Shown: positions 15,672 to 30,794 of the stretch, in pieces
Position numbering within the stretch: position 1 is the stretch's first letter
Layout: the number at the start of each line of letters is the position of its first letter
NCBI RefSeq assembly: GCF_009760925.1
Contig: NZ_VRLV01000004.1
Location: 2,308-66,307, forward strand
Direction: 5' to 3'
DNA length: 64,000 nucleotides
Source of the DNA: Nonomuraea typhae
Lineage (GTDB): Bacteria; Actinomycetota; Actinomycetes; Streptosporangiales; Streptosporangiaceae
Notes under the pieces: model-generated
What the model was told of the DNA's origin: nothing
The model's input: only the letters and a program-made list of their open reading frames with translations
The model's database searches: none
Program-made: the position numbers and the translations under genes

Positions 15672-16613
15672 ATGACGGTGACGATCAGGGACGTGGCCCG
15701 CGCCTCGGGCGTGCACGTCTCCACGGTCTCCCGCAGCTTCTCCGCCCCCCACCTGGTGAACCAGGCCACCCGCGACCGCGTCCTGGCCGCCGCCGACCAG
15801 CTCGGCTACCGCCCCAACCGGGCCGCCCGCGCGCTGACCACCGGCCGCACGATGAACCTCGGCCTGATCGTCGCCGACATCGCCAACCCGTTCTTCCCGC
15901 CCCTCATCAAGGCCGCCCAGGGACACGCCAGAACCCACGACTACCACGTCTTCGTCGCCGACACCGACGAGGATCCCGCGACCGAGGAAGAGCTGATCCG
16001 CACGCTCGCCAAGCAGGTGGACGGCGTGCTGCTGTGCAGCCCCCGCCTGGCCAACGACACGATCGTGCGGCTGGCGGAGGACGTCCCCTTCGTCGTGGTC
16101 AACCGCGAGATCGAGGGCCTGCCCTGCGTCCTGATGGACGTCGCCCAGGGCGCCCGGCTCGCGCTGGAGCACCTGCGCGGCCTCGGCCACACCCGCCTGG
16201 CCTACGTCGGCGGCCCCGCCGGATCCTGGACCAGCGAGCAGATGCGCGCCGCCGCGACCGGCGTGCCCGTCATCGGCCCCAACCAGCCCACCGCGCAGGG
16301 CGGCCTGGCCGCCGCGCAGGCCGTCGCGGACTCCGGCGCCACCGGCGTGCTCGCCTACAACGACCTGGTCGCGCTCGGCCTCATCGAGGGCCTGGCCGGG
16401 CTCGGCGTTCACGTGCCCGGCGACGTAAGCGTGATCGGCGTGGACGACATCCTGCCCGGACGGCTCAACCGGCCCAAGCTCACCACCGTGGCCATGCCCG
16501 CGCCGGCCGCCGGCCGCGCCGCCGTGGACCTGCTCATGGACGACGCCGGCGCCTCCGTCACGCTGCCCACCTCGCTGATCGTCCGCGAATCCACCGGAGA
16601 GGCCCACAGATGA
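15672..16613 (+). CDS. LacI-family transcriptional regulator
   Basis: 313 residues: N-terminal helix-turn-helix (VTIRDVARASGVHVSTVSRS), hinge helix (NRAARALTTGRT), then a periplasmic-binding-protein-like sugar domain. ATG at 15672 follows GGGGAGGG. It is slightly shorter than the usual 330-340 residues; the stretch around residue 190 to 210 (after YVGGPAGSWTSEQMR) looks compact. It probably represses both itself with galM and the divergent SDR/dehydratase pair through the two operators. Confidence 0.88.
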   Translation: MTVTIRDVARASGVHVSTVSRSFSAPHLVNQATRDRVLAAADQLGYRPNRAARALTTGRTMNLGLIVADIANPFFPPLIKAAQGHARTHDYHVFVADTDEDPATEEELIRTLAKQVDGVLLCSPRLANDTIVRLAEDVPFVVVNREIEGLPCVLMDVAQGARLALEHLRGLGHTRLAYVGGPAGSWTSEQMRAAATGVPVIGPNQPTAQGGLAAAQAVADSGATGVLAYNDLVALGLIEGLAGLGVHVPGDVSVIGVDDILPGRLNRPKLTTVAMPAPAAGRAAVDLLMDDAGASVTLPTSLIVRESTGEAHR

Positions 16614-17512
16614 TCGAGCTGTCGTCCGGCGCGCTGCGCGCCCGCGTGCTGCCTTACGGCGCCGTCCTGCAGTCGCTGGAGGTCGAGGGCGTCAACGTGG
16701 TGCTCGGCCTGGACGAGCCGGCCGACTACCTCACCCGCAGCCGCTACTTCGGCGCCGTCGTCGGCCGCTACGCCAACCGCATCGCCGCCGGCCGCTTCAC
16801 CCTCGACGGCACCACCTACCAGCTGCCCGTCAACAACGGCGCCAACAGCCTCCACGGCGGCACCAAGGGCTTCGACAAGCAGGACTGGACCGTCGCCGCC
16901 ACCTCCCCGGACTCCGTCACCCTCAGCCTGACCAGCCCCGACGGCGACCAGGGCTACCCCGGCAGGCTCACCGCCACGGTCACCTACACCCTCGACGGCG
17001 ACGCCCTCCACCTCGCCTACACGGCCGTGACCGACGCCCCGACCGTCGTCAACCTCACCAACCACACCTACTTCAACCTCGCCGGCGGCGGCGACATCCG
17101 CGGCCACGTCCTCCAGATGGACGCCCACCGCTACCTGCCCGTCGACGCGGGCAAGATCCCCACGGGCGAGCTCGCGCCCGTGCGGGACACGCCGTTCGAC
17201 TTCACCACGCCGGTCGCGATCGGCGAGAGGTACGGCGCGGCCTACGACCACTGCTTCGTGCTCGACGGCCGTATCCGGGTCGTCGAACCCGGTTCCGGAC
17301 TGGCCATGGAGGTCACCACCACCGAACCGGGCGTGCAGTTCTACGCCGGCGGCATGCTGGATCCGGCGGCCACGCCGTACGGGCCGTTCTCGGGGTTCTG
17401 CCTGGAGACCCAGCACTTCCCCGACTCGCCCAACCAGCCGCACTTCCCCACGACCGTGCTGCGTCCCGGGGAACGGGTGGAGTCGAGCACCACCTACCGC
17501 TTCACCCGCTGA
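16610..17512 (+). CDS. galM: Aldose 1-epimerase
   Basis: 300 residues. It interconverts alpha and beta anomers of an aldose. Motifs seen: GRYANRIAAGRF, NGANSLHGG (catalytic His), NLTNHTYFNLAG (second His) and the C-terminal GFCLETQHFPDSPNQP with the catalytic Glu. Its ATG overlaps the lacI stop (ATGA). The 3' end overlaps the convergent osaC gene by 11 bases. It serves the sugar locus rather than osmoadaptation. Confidence 0.9.
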   Translation: MIELSSGALRARVLPYGAVLQSLEVEGVNVVLGLDEPADYLTRSRYFGAVVGRYANRIAAGRFTLDGTTYQLPVNNGANSLHGGTKGFDKQDWTVAATSPDSVTLSLTSPDGDQGYPGRLTATVTYTLDGDALHLAYTAVTDAPTVVNLTNHTYFNLAGGGDIRGHVLQMDAHRYLPVDAGKIPTGELAPVRDTPFDFTTPVAIGERYGAAYDHCFVLDGRIRVVEPGSGLAMEVTTTEPGVQFYAGGMLDPAATPYGPFSGFCLETQHFPDSPNQPHFPTTVLRPGERVESSTTYRFTR

Positions 17513-19982
17513 CCGCCTTCAGCACCAGCACCGCCACGTCGTCGCGGGACGGCTCGGCGGAGAAGGCGGCGACGGCCAGCCGTACCCGCTCGGCGACGGC
17601 GTGGGCGCTCAGCCCCGCGCACGTGGCCAGCAGCAGCGACAGGCCGCCGTCGTCGTCCAGCAACCGGTTGCCCTCCCGCCGTTCGGTCACCCCGTCGGTC
17701 ACGCACAGCAGCACGTCGTCCGCGGCCAGCTCGAAGGTCTCGTCGTAGAACTCCGCGCCGTCCGCGATCCCCAGCAGGAGCTGGGAGGAGGCCACCGCCT
17801 CCACCGCGCCGTCCGCGCCCAGCATCAGCGGCGGCGGATGCCCGGCCGCGGCGATCGCGCACCGCGCGCCGCCCGTGGGCAGCGGCGTCAGCTCGCCGAG
17901 CAGCAGGCTCAGGAACCTGCCCTCGTCCGCCTCGTCGATCAGCGTGCCGTTGAGCCGGTCGAGGATCGCCGCCACCGCGTAGCCCTCCTTGGCCAGCAGC
18001 CGTACGGCGTGGCGGGCCAGGCCGGTCGCCGCCGCGGCCTCGGGACCGCTGCCGCACACGTCCCCGAGCGCGAACCACCATCGGTCACCGACCGCGAACA
18101 GGTCGTAGAAGTCGCCGCCGACGGCCGCGCCCTCCTCGGCCGGCTCGTAGATCACCGCCGACTCCAGCCCGGGGATCGCGGGCGCGCGCACCGGCAGCAG
18201 GCTGCGCTGCAGCACCCGCGAGGTGGTCTCCTGGCGGGCGTAGAGCATCGCGGTGTGCAGGTTGAGGGCCACCAGCCGGCACAGGTCCGCCATCAGGCCG
18301 GCCAGCTCGCGGGAGAGCAGCGGCTCGGCCCGGCCGATCACCAGCGCGCCGTGCGAGCGGCTCTCGGTCAGCAGCGGGAACGACAACACCGTCGCCGCGC
18401 CCGGCGGCCAGTCGGCCGCGCCCAGCTCCTGCTGGGGTACGGCCGGCAGCGCCCGGCGCAGTTCGGCGTTGTGCCGCTCCTCCGCGTGCCAGACGTGGGC
18501 CAGCCGGGTCGTCCCCGACAGCCCGGTCAGATACACGGCCGCCCACTGGGCGATCTTCGGCACCACGAGCTGCGCCGCCAGCGCCGCGATCAGATTCTCG
18601 TCGTGCACCCCGGCCAGCAGCTCGCCCGCCTCGGCCAGGAACGACAGCCTGCCGCGGCAGGCCCGCTCGCGCTCGGCCAGCCGCTCCCGCTCCACGTGCC
18701 GGGCGACCTGGTCGGCCACGTGCTGCAGCCCCGCGGCCAGCCCGCTGTCGAAGCGCCCCGGCTCGGCCGCGGTCACCACCAGGTAGCCCTTGACCTCGTC
18801 GCCCGCCTTCAGCGGCGCGCAGGCCAGCGACCTTGCGCCGAGCCGCCGGGCCAGCTCCACGTCGGTGGCCAGCAGGTCGTCCACCATGCTCGGCCCGGTG
18901 CGCGAGAACACGCCCGCCCCCAGGATGCCCACGAGCCCGGTGGTCGCTCCCGCCCCCAGGACGCCCACGAGCCCGGTGGTCGCTCCCGCCCCCAGGACGC
19001 CCACGAGCCCGGCGGTCGCCCCCGCGCCTCCCGCCACCGCGAAACCCTCGCCGTCCTCGCTCCTGACCAGCACGTACGCGGCGTCCGCGGAGGAGGACGC
19101 CTGGACGACCGCGGCGGCTGCCCGCAGCCGCTCCGGCAACGGGCGGGCACCGGCCAGCACCTCCCGGATCCGGCCACCGGTCTCGCGTTTCAACGGCGCG
19201 GGCGGCGGGGTCAGGACGTAGCGGTGCGCCTCGGCCACGACCATCCACACCACCCGGCGATCGCCCGCCCGGCCGCCGGTGCGCAGGTGGGAGACGTACA
19301 CCGGGATCAACCGGCCGTCGGCGTGCCGCATGCGCGACTCGCCGTGCCAGCGGCCCAGGTCGAGCGTGTCGTCCAGGGTGAGCGTGTAGCGGCCGTCGCC
19401 GCGCCAGGCCACCAGCTCGCCGAGCGTCATCCCGGCCGCCTCGCCCGCCGTACGGCCCAGCAGCTCCTCGGCTTCCGGGCTCCACGACAGCACCCGGCCA
19501 TCGGAGTCGGCCACGATCACCGCCACGCGCAGCGACTCCACCGGGGCGGCGGCGACGGCCGGGGCGGAGACGGGCGGCCCCGCCGTACCCTTCGTGCCGG
19601 TGTCGTCCATGAGGTCGATGCGCACCCAGACGCGCTTGGCCGTGCGGGAGTACGTCACGCCCCAGGCGTCGGCCAGCGTCTCGGCCAGGGTCAGCCCCCG
19701 GCCCGCGGCCGGCGGCGGGACGGTCCGCAGGGGGTGGCGGTCGTCGACCTGGATCTCCAGGCGTGGCGGCGCGGCGGCCGCGTCGAGGCGGCAGGTCAGC
19801 TCGACCGCCGTGCCCGCGTGGACCACGGCGTTGGTGACGAGTTCGCTGGTCAGCAGCACCGCGTCGGCCTCGACGTGGCTGAGGTGCCACTCGGCCAGGG
19901 TGTCGCGCACGAATCGGCGCGCCGCTGCGGGGGCCTGGGGAGTTCCGGCGAAAGCCGTGCTCATAACCCGCGTGCTGTCCAC
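17502..19982 (-). CDS. osaC: OsaC-like HATPase-PAS-GAF-PP2C regulator
   Basis: 826 residues. The order is an RsbW-like HATPase (about 10-125; ELVTNAVVHAG, GRGLTLAETLADAWGV), a PAS domain (about 150-260), GAF-like regions and a C-terminal SpoIIE/PP2C phosphatase (about 600-825; GGDFYDLF, ALGDVCGSG, DDVLLCVTDGVTE, RDDVAVLVL). This architecture and its place beside osaAB match Streptomyces OsaC, which resets SigB activity after osmotic stress. GTG at 19982 has AGGAAG upstream; an ATG at 19964 lacks one. A three-copy 12-residue repeat (LGAGATTGLVGV) lies between GAF segments near residue 330. Confidence 0.88.
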   Translation of the reverse strand: MDSTRVMSTAFAGTPQAPAAARRFVRDTLAEWHLSHVEADAVLLTSELVTNAVVHAGTAVELTCRLDAAAAPPRLEIQVDDRHPLRTVPPPAAGRGLTLAETLADAWGVTYSRTAKRVWVRIDLMDDTGTKGTAGPPVSAPAVAAAPVESLRVAVIVADSDGRVLSWSPEAEELLGRTAGEAAGMTLGELVAWRGDGRYTLTLDDTLDLGRWHGESRMRHADGRLIPVYVSHLRTGGRAGDRRVVWMVVAEAHRYVLTPPPAPLKRETGGRIREVLAGARPLPERLRAAAAVVQASSSADAAYVLVRSEDGEGFAVAGGAGATAGLVGVLGAGATTGLVGVLGAGATTGLVGILGAGVFSRTGPSMVDDLLATDVELARRLGARSLACAPLKAGDEVKGYLVVTAAEPGRFDSGLAAGLQHVADQVARHVERERLAERERACRGRLSFLAEAGELLAGVHDENLIAALAAQLVVPKIAQWAAVYLTGLSGTTRLAHVWHAEERHNAELRRALPAVPQQELGAADWPPGAATVLSFPLLTESRSHGALVIGRAEPLLSRELAGLMADLCRLVALNLHTAMLYARQETTSRVLQRSLLPVRAPAIPGLESAVIYEPAEEGAAVGGDFYDLFAVGDRWWFALGDVCGSGPEAAAATGLARHAVRLLAKEGYAVAAILDRLNGTLIDEADEGRFLSLLLGELTPLPTGGARCAIAAAGHPPPLMLGADGAVEAVASSQLLLGIADGAEFYDETFELAADDVLLCVTDGVTERREGNRLLDDDGGLSLLLATCAGLSAHAVAERVRLAVAAFSAEPSRDDVAVLVLKAVSG
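18921..19028. repeat. 36-bp tandem repeat inside osaC, three copies
   Basis: Copies start at 18921, 18957 and 18993 and differ at only a few bases. They encode three 12-residue Gly/Ala-rich units, apparently a flexible insertion in the sensory part of the protein. Confidence 0.9.
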
Positions 19983-20030
19983 GTGTCTTCCTAGAACATC
20001 ACTCGATGTGGCAGTTCCGTCACTCTCAGG

Positions 20031-25285
<5,255 letters not shown>

Positions 25286-25289
<4 letters not shown>

Positions 25290-25858
25290 ACCGCCCGGTG
25301 AAGATCCTGCTGGTGGACGACAAGGTGGAGAGCCTCGTCGCCCTGGAGGCGGTGCTGCGCCCGTTGCAGCAGCACCTGTTCAAGGCCGGGTCCGGGCAGG
25401 AGGCCATGAAGCTGATGCTCCGCCACGACTTCGCCGTGGTGCTCCTGGACGTGCTGATGCCCGGCATGGACGGCTTCGAGACGGCCGCCCACATCAAACG
25501 CCTCGACCAGACCCGCGACGTGCCCATCATCTTCCTGACCGGCACCGACACCGGCTCGGGCGCCGCCTTCCGCGGCTACGCCGTCGGGGCGGTGGACTAC
25601 ATCACCAAGCCCTTCGACCCGTGGGTGCTGCGGAGCAAGGTCGCGGTGTTCATCGAGTTGTCGCGCAAGACCCGCATCCTGCAGGAGCAGGCGGCCCTGC
25701 TGAACCCTCAGACCACGTTCTCCGAGCGGCTGAAGGCGGTGGAGGAGCAGCTCGCGGCGCTGGCGCGGAACATTCCCGACGACGACGGGCTGCGCGAGGC
25801 GGTCAAGGAACTGGCCGACCGGGTCGCCGCCATGCAGGCCGCCTTCGAGGCCCCGTGA
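25286..25858 (+). CDS. osaB: OsaB-like response regulator
   Basis: 190 residues. Receiver domain (about 5-125): [10 protein letters not shown], phospho-Asp in [15 protein letters not shown], and the conserved Thr and Lys in LTGTD and YITKPFDP. The C-terminal 60 residues are a predicted coiled coil with no DNA-binding domain, as in Streptomyces OsaB. The GTG start overlaps the osaA stop (GTGA), so the two are co-translated. It should receive phosphate from OsaA and act through protein contacts. Confidence 0.9.
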
Positions 25859-25939
25859 CCTCTGGGACGGGTGGGACATTTGCCTCAGTACGGCGAGCCT
25901 CTGTGCACCGGCGGGGTTGGGGGACGTACCTTTGGCATC

Positions 25940-28450
25940 ATGGCCACCCGTACGCCGAAAAGCGCACCGAAGGGGCCGGCGAAGCGGTCGAACTCGTCTC
26001 GGGCGACCCCCGCCAAGCGGACGTCCCCGGCGGCGGGGCGCCCCAAGGGCAAGGGGACGGGCACGGCCCGCAAGTCGTCCGTGACCCACCAGGACCCCAT
26101 CAGCTGGATCTTCACGATGATCGGCAAGCTGATCGTCGGGATCTGGATGCTGCTCGCCAACGGCATCGGAGGCGCGGCCCGGGCGCTGGGCTCCAGCGCG
26201 CGGGATCTGGATCCGGCGCACCGGCGCGACGGCGTCGGGCTGGCGGTCCTGGCCGGGGCGATCGTGCTGGCGGCCATGACGTGGCGCGAGGCCAAGGGCG
26301 CGGTCTCGGACGTCGTCAACGTCGTGGTCCATGCCGTGTTCGGGTCGCTGGCCTGGGCACTGCCCCTGCTGCTCGGGCTGCTGGCCTGGCGGTTCCTGCG
26401 CCACCCCGACCAGAACGCCGACACCGGGCGCATGGTGATCGGGTGGAGCGCGCTGCTCATCGGGATCCTGGGCATCGTCCACGTCGCCAACGGCGTGCCG
26501 TACCCGTCGGGGACGGCGGCGGACGGGATGGACAAGGTGTCGGGGGCCGGTGGCATCATCGGCTTCATCGTCTCGGCGCCGCCGCACAGCATCCTGCCGA
26601 CGTTCATCACGATTCCGCTGCTGCTGATCCTGTCCGGGTTCGGGGTGCTGGTCATCACCGCGACGCCGGTGCACCGGATTCCGGAACGGCTGGCGGAGCT
26701 GAAGCACCTGCTGTTCGAACGCCAGGGGCCGGCGCAGCCGGGTGACCAGGCCAAGAAGCGGGTGCGGGGGAAGAAGCCGGGTGAGCCGGAGACGCCCGAT
26801 TCGGTCAAACCCTATGACACGCCCGTTCTGTCGGAGAAGGACAAGCGGGGTGATCACTCGCCGGAGATCGTGCCCGGGCTGACCGAGGAGGAAGACACTC
26901 CCGCGCCGCCGCCCCAGCCCGTGGCCGAGCCGCCCCAGCCCACTCCTGCCCCGCGCAAGGTGGAGCAACTGGTGCTGTCCCCGCAGGCCGGGCCGTACCA
27001 GCTGCCGGATCTGCAGAGCCTCAAGCCGGGCAGCGCGCCCAAGCCGCAGACCAAGGCGAACACCGTCGTGGTCAACGCGCTGACCAGCGTGCTGGAGCAG
27101 TTCGCGATCGACGCGCAGGTGATCGGGTTCACGCGTGGGCCGACCGTGACGCGCTACGAGATCGAGCTCGGGCCGGCGGTCAAGGTGGAGAAGGTCACGG
27201 CCCTCACCAAGAACATCGCTTATGCCGTTAAGTCGGCGGATGTGCGGATTTTGTCGCCGATTCCTGGAAAAAGTGCGATCGGGGTGGAGATTCCGAACGC
27301 GGACAAGGACCTGGTCGCGCTCGGCGACGTGCTGCGGGCACAGGTGGCTCAGGCCGACCACCACCCGATGATCGTGGGCCTGGGCAAGGACGTCGAGGGG
27401 CGGACGATCGTCGCCAACCTCGCCAAGATGCCGCACCTGCTTATCGCGGGCGCCACCGGCGCCGGTAAGTCCGTCTGCGTCAACGGGCTCATCACGAGCA
27501 TCCTCATGCGGTCCACGCCGGACGAGGTGCGCATGGTGCTCGTGGACCCCAAGCGGGTCGAGCTCAGCGTCTACGAGGGCATTCCCCACCTGATCACGCC
27601 GATCATCACCAACCCCAAGAAGGCCGCGGAGGCCCTCGAATGGGTCGTGGGGGAGATGGACCGGCGCTACGACGACCTGGCGGCCAGCGGGTTCCGGCAC
27701 GTGGACGAGTTCAACAAGGCCGTGCGGGCGGGCAAGCTGGTGCCGCCGCCGGGCAGCGAGCGCGTCTACCAGCCCTACCCGTACCTGCTGGTGATCGTGG
27801 ACGAGCTGGCCGACCTCATGATGGTCGCGCCACGCGACGTGGAGGACTCCGTCGTCCGCATCACCCAGCTCGCCCGCGCGGCCGGCATCCACCTGGTCAT
27901 CGCCACCCAGCGGCCCTCCGTGGACGTCGTGACCGGCCTGATCAAGGCCAACGTGCCCTCCAGGCTGGCCTTCGCGGTCTCCAGCCTCACCGACTCGCGG
28001 GTCATCCTCGACCAGCCCGGCGCCGACAAGCTGGTCGGCCAGGGTGACGCGCTGTTCCTGCCGATGGGCGCGAGCAAGCCCATCCGCATCCAGAACGCGT
28101 TCGTCTCGGAGAAGGAGATCGCCGAGATCGTCACCCACTGCAAGGGGCAGATGCAGGCCGAGTACCGCGAGGACGTGGCCGCGGTGGCGGTCAAGAAGGA
28201 GATCGACGAGGACATCGGCGACGACCTCGACCTGCTGCTGCAGGCGGCCGAGCTGATCGTCACCACCCAGTTCGGCTCCACCTCGATGCTCCAGCGCAAG
28301 CTGCGTGTCGGCTTCGCGAAGGCCGGGCGCCTCATGGACCTCCTCGAGAGCCGCAACGTCGTCGGCCCGAGCGAGGGTTCCAAGGCGCGCGACGTGCTCG
28401 TGAAGCCCGACGAACTCGCCGGTTTGCTGGCCGACCTGCGCGGCGAGTGA
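25940..28450 (+). CDS. ftsK: DNA translocase FtsK/SpoIIIE
   Basis: 836 residues from MATRTPKSAP; the 23 in-frame codons before it look non-coding. A basic N-terminus is followed by four or five membrane helices (about 45-265), a Pro-rich linker, then the motor: Walker A GATGAGKSVCVNG (about 503) and Walker B LLVIVDELADLMM. The C-terminal gamma domain (about 765-836, QRKLRVGFAKAGRLMDLLE) reads polar DNA motifs. It moves chromosomal DNA through closing septa during division and sporulation. Position next to osaAB and before rodZ-like/rimO/pgsA matches the Streptomyces order. Confidence 0.95.
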   Translation: MATRTPKSAPKGPAKRSNSSRATPAKRTSPAAGRPKGKGTGTARKSSVTHQDPISWIFTMIGKLIVGIWMLLANGIGGAARALGSSARDLDPAHRRDGVGLAVLAGAIVLAAMTWREAKGAVSDVVNVVVHAVFGSLAWALPLLLGLLAWRFLRHPDQNADTGRMVIGWSALLIGILGIVHVANGVPYPSGTAADGMDKVSGAGGIIGFIVSAPPHSILPTFITIPLLLILSGFGVLVITATPVHRIPERLAELKHLLFERQGPAQPGDQAKKRVRGKKPGEPETPDSVKPYDTPVLSEKDKRGDHSPEIVPGLTEEEDTPAPPPQPVAEPPQPTPAPRKVEQLVLSPQAGPYQLPDLQSLKPGSAPKPQTKANTVVVNALTSVLEQFAIDAQVIGFTRGPTVTRYEIELGPAVKVEKVTALTKNIAYAVKSADVRILSPIPGKSAIGVEIPNADKDLVALGDVLRAQVAQADHHPMIVGLGKDVEGRTIVANLAKMPHLLIAGATGAGKSVCVNGLITSILMRSTPDEVRMVLVDPKRVELSVYEGIPHLITPIITNPKKAAEALEWVVGEMDRRYDDLAASGFRHVDEFNKAVRAGKLVPPPGSERVYQPYPYLLVIVDELADLMMVAPRDVEDSVVRITQLARAAGIHLVIATQRPSVDVVTGLIKANVPSRLAFAVSSLTDSRVILDQPGADKLVGQGDALFLPMGASKPIRIQNAFVSEKEIAEIVTHCKGQMQAEYREDVAAVAVKKEIDEDIGDDLDLLLQAAELIVTTQFGSTSMLQRKLRVGFAKAGRLMDLLESRNVVGPSEGSKARDVLVKPDELAGLLADLRGE

Positions 28451-28528
28451 CCCCGGTGCGTTTTCTCCCGGCGATTACTGGTTGAATATGAACCACTACG
28501 CAACGTCGGGGGCGGGGAGGCGTTTGCC

Positions 28529-29302
28529 GTGCAGGAGCAGAGCATTGGGTCCACGCTGGCTGCGGCCAGGAGAGCAGCGGGGCTGACGGTCGGTCAGCTG
28601 AGCGCGACCACGCGCATTCGCGAGGCGCTGATCTACGCGATCGAACGTGACGACTTCTCCCTGTGTGGAGGCGACTTCTACGCCAGGGGGCACATCAAGT
28701 CGATCGCCAGGGCGGTGGGGCTCGATCCGGAGGTGACGGTTCACCTCTATGACGAGCAGCGGGGCGGCACGCCGCTGCCGGTGCGGGCGGCCATGGTCTT
28801 CCAGGCCGACCGGAAGGTGAAGCTGCGCGAGCGGCGCGGCCCCAACTGGACGCTGGCGCTCGGTGTGGCGCTGGCCATCGTGGTGGTCTTCGGCGTCGTG
28901 CGGGTGTTCGGCGGCTCGGGCGAGACACCGGTCGCCGACGTGCAGCCGGTCTCGGCGGTGCCCAGCGTGCCGCCGAACACCCCCTTCACCGAGCCCCCGC
29001 CGCCGCCGCGCCCGTCGCCGCAGAAGGCCGCGCCCGCGGCGAAGGATCTCGTCGTGGTCAAGGTGAAGGCGAAGCGGTCGTCGTACCTCAACGTGCGCGA
29101 TGCAGAGGGGCGTAAGTTGTTCGCCGGCACGCTGCAGGCCGGCAAGAGCTCGACGTGGAAGGCGGCCACTCAGGTGAAGCTGCTCATCGCCGACGCCGGA
29201 GCGGTCTCCTTGCAGGTGAACGGCAAGAATCTGGGGCAGCCGGGCAGCCGCGGGGAGATGGTCAGGCGCTCGTTCGGACCCTCTGCACCGAGGCCACGGT
29301 GA
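28529..29302 (+). CDS. RodZ-like helix-turn-helix membrane protein
   Basis: 257 residues. An N-terminal Xre-type helix-turn-helix (about 5-75; TVGQLSATTRIREALIYAIE, then FYARGHIKSIARAVG) precedes a single membrane helix (about 112-130, LALGVALAIVVVFGVVRVF). After a Pro-rich linker comes a C-terminal beta-domain of the DUF4115 kind (about 175-245). GTG at 28529 has GGGGAGG upstream. In rods such proteins link MreB to the envelope; in actinomycetes the role is less clear. It sits in the conserved ftsK-rimO-pgsA string. Confidence 0.85.
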   Translation: MQEQSIGSTLAAARRAAGLTVGQLSATTRIREALIYAIERDDFSLCGGDFYARGHIKSIARAVGLDPEVTVHLYDEQRGGTPLPVRAAMVFQADRKVKLRERRGPNWTLALGVALAIVVVFGVVRVFGGSGETPVADVQPVSAVPSVPPNTPFTEPPPPPRPSPQKAAPAAKDLVVVKVKAKRSSYLNVRDAEGRKLFAGTLQAGKSSTWKAATQVKLLIADAGAVSLQVNGKNLGQPGSRGEMVRRSFGPSAPRPR

Positions 29303-29338
29303 AGGTAGTGGCCAACTCCCGATACCGTAGTGTTCACC

Positions 29339-30742
29339 ATGTCAAAGTCCGTATCGCTGATCACCCTGGGCTGCGCGCGCAACGAGGTCGACTCCGAGGA
29401 GCTCGCCGCGCGCATTGAGGCTGCCGGTTGGCAGCTCGGTGACGACGACCCCGATGTCGTCGTCGTCAACACGTGTGGCTTCATCGATTCTGCGAAGAAG
29501 GACTCGATCGACACGCTGCTGGCCGCCGCCGACTCCGGCGCGAAGGTGGTCGCGGCCGGCTGCATGGCCGAGCGCTATGGCAAGGAGCTGGCCGAGGCGC
29601 TGCCCGAGGCCAGCGCGGTCATCTCCTTCGACGACTACGCGGAGATCGGTGAGCGCCTCGACGACGTGCTGGAGGGCCGGCCGCTCGTCCCGCACACGCC
29701 ACGCGACCGGCGCACGCTGCTGCCCATCTCGCCGGTGGATCGTGCCAGCGCGCCCAAGTCGGCCATTCCCGGTCACGGCGACCTGCCCGAGGGGCTGGCG
29801 CCGGCCAGCGGGCCGCGGGTGCTGCGCCGGCGGCTGGACGAGAGCCCGGTCGCCTCGCTGAAGCTGGCCTCCGGCTGCGACCGCCGCTGCACGTTCTGCG
29901 CGATCCCGGCTTTCCGCGGCGCCTACGTCTCGCGTGACCCGCAGGAGCTGCTGGCCGAGGCCGACTGGCTGGCCCATCGCGGGGTGCGCGAGCTGGTGCT
30001 GGTGAGCGAGAACTCCACCTCCTACGGCAAGGACCTCGGCGACCTGCGCGCGCTGGAGAAGCTGCTGCCGCAGCTGGCCGCCATCGAGGGGATCGAGCGG
30101 GTGCGGGTCAGCTACCTGCAGCCGGCCGAGCTGCGTCCCGGCCTGATCGACGTGATCGCGGGCACCGACGGCGTGGCGCCGTACTTCGACCTGTCCTTCC
30201 AGCACGCCAGCGGGGCGGTGCTGCGCCGGATGCGGCGCTTCGGCGACCCCAGGCGCTTCCTGGAGCTTCTGGCGGCCATCCGGGCGCAGGCGCCCGGGGC
30301 GGGCGTGCGCTCCAACTTCATCGTGGGCTTCCCCGGCGAGACCGAGGAGGAGTTCGGGGAGCTGGTCGGCTTCCTGGAGGAGGCCAGGCTCGACGTGATC
30401 GGCGTGTTCGGCTACTCCGACGAGGACGGCACCGAGGCCGCCTCGCTGCCGGGCAAGCTGGAGCAGGACGTCGTGGACGAGCGGGTGCGGATTCTCACCG
30501 AGCTGGCCGAGGAGCTGACCGCGCAGCGTGCGGAGGAGCGCATCGGGGCCGAGCTCGACGTGCTCATCGAGGAGGACCTCGGCGACGGCGGCTACGAAGG
30601 CCGCGCCGCGCACCAGGGTCCCGAGGTGGACGGCTCCGTGACGGTCCAGGGCATCGGCCTGGTCCCGGGGCAGATCGTGCGTGCGGTCGCGGTGGACGCC
30701 GAGGGGGTCGATCTGATCGCCCGCATCAAGGCCGGTCCATGA
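29339..30742 (+). CDS. rimO: Ribosomal protein S12 methylthiotransferase RimO
   Basis: 467 residues. The N-terminal UPF0004 domain ([22 protein letters not shown] and AGCMAERYG supply three Cys for the auxiliary cluster), a radical-SAM core with [11 protein letters not shown] (about 180), and a C-terminal TRAM domain. It adds a methylthio group to an Asp of ribosomal protein S12. ATG at 29339 begins MSKSVSL; GTG at 29330 is a possible alternative. No strong ribosome binding site is visible for either. Confidence 0.93.
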   Translation: MSKSVSLITLGCARNEVDSEELAARIEAAGWQLGDDDPDVVVVNTCGFIDSAKKDSIDTLLAAADSGAKVVAAGCMAERYGKELAEALPEASAVISFDDYAEIGERLDDVLEGRPLVPHTPRDRRTLLPISPVDRASAPKSAIPGHGDLPEGLAPASGPRVLRRRLDESPVASLKLASGCDRRCTFCAIPAFRGAYVSRDPQELLAEADWLAHRGVRELVLVSENSTSYGKDLGDLRALEKLLPQLAAIEGIERVRVSYLQPAELRPGLIDVIAGTDGVAPYFDLSFQHASGAVLRRMRRFGDPRRFLELLAAIRAQAPGAGVRSNFIVGFPGETEEEFGELVGFLEEARLDVIGVFGYSDEDGTEAASLPGKLEQDVVDERVRILTELAEELTAQRAEERIGAELDVLIEEDLGDGGYEGRAAHQGPEVDGSVTVQGIGLVPGQIVRAVAVDAEGVDLIARIKAGP

Positions 30743-30794
30743 GCGGGGGTCTCCGGGGCTCCGCTTCTCGGTCGTTCACACCGGAGGCCGACTC

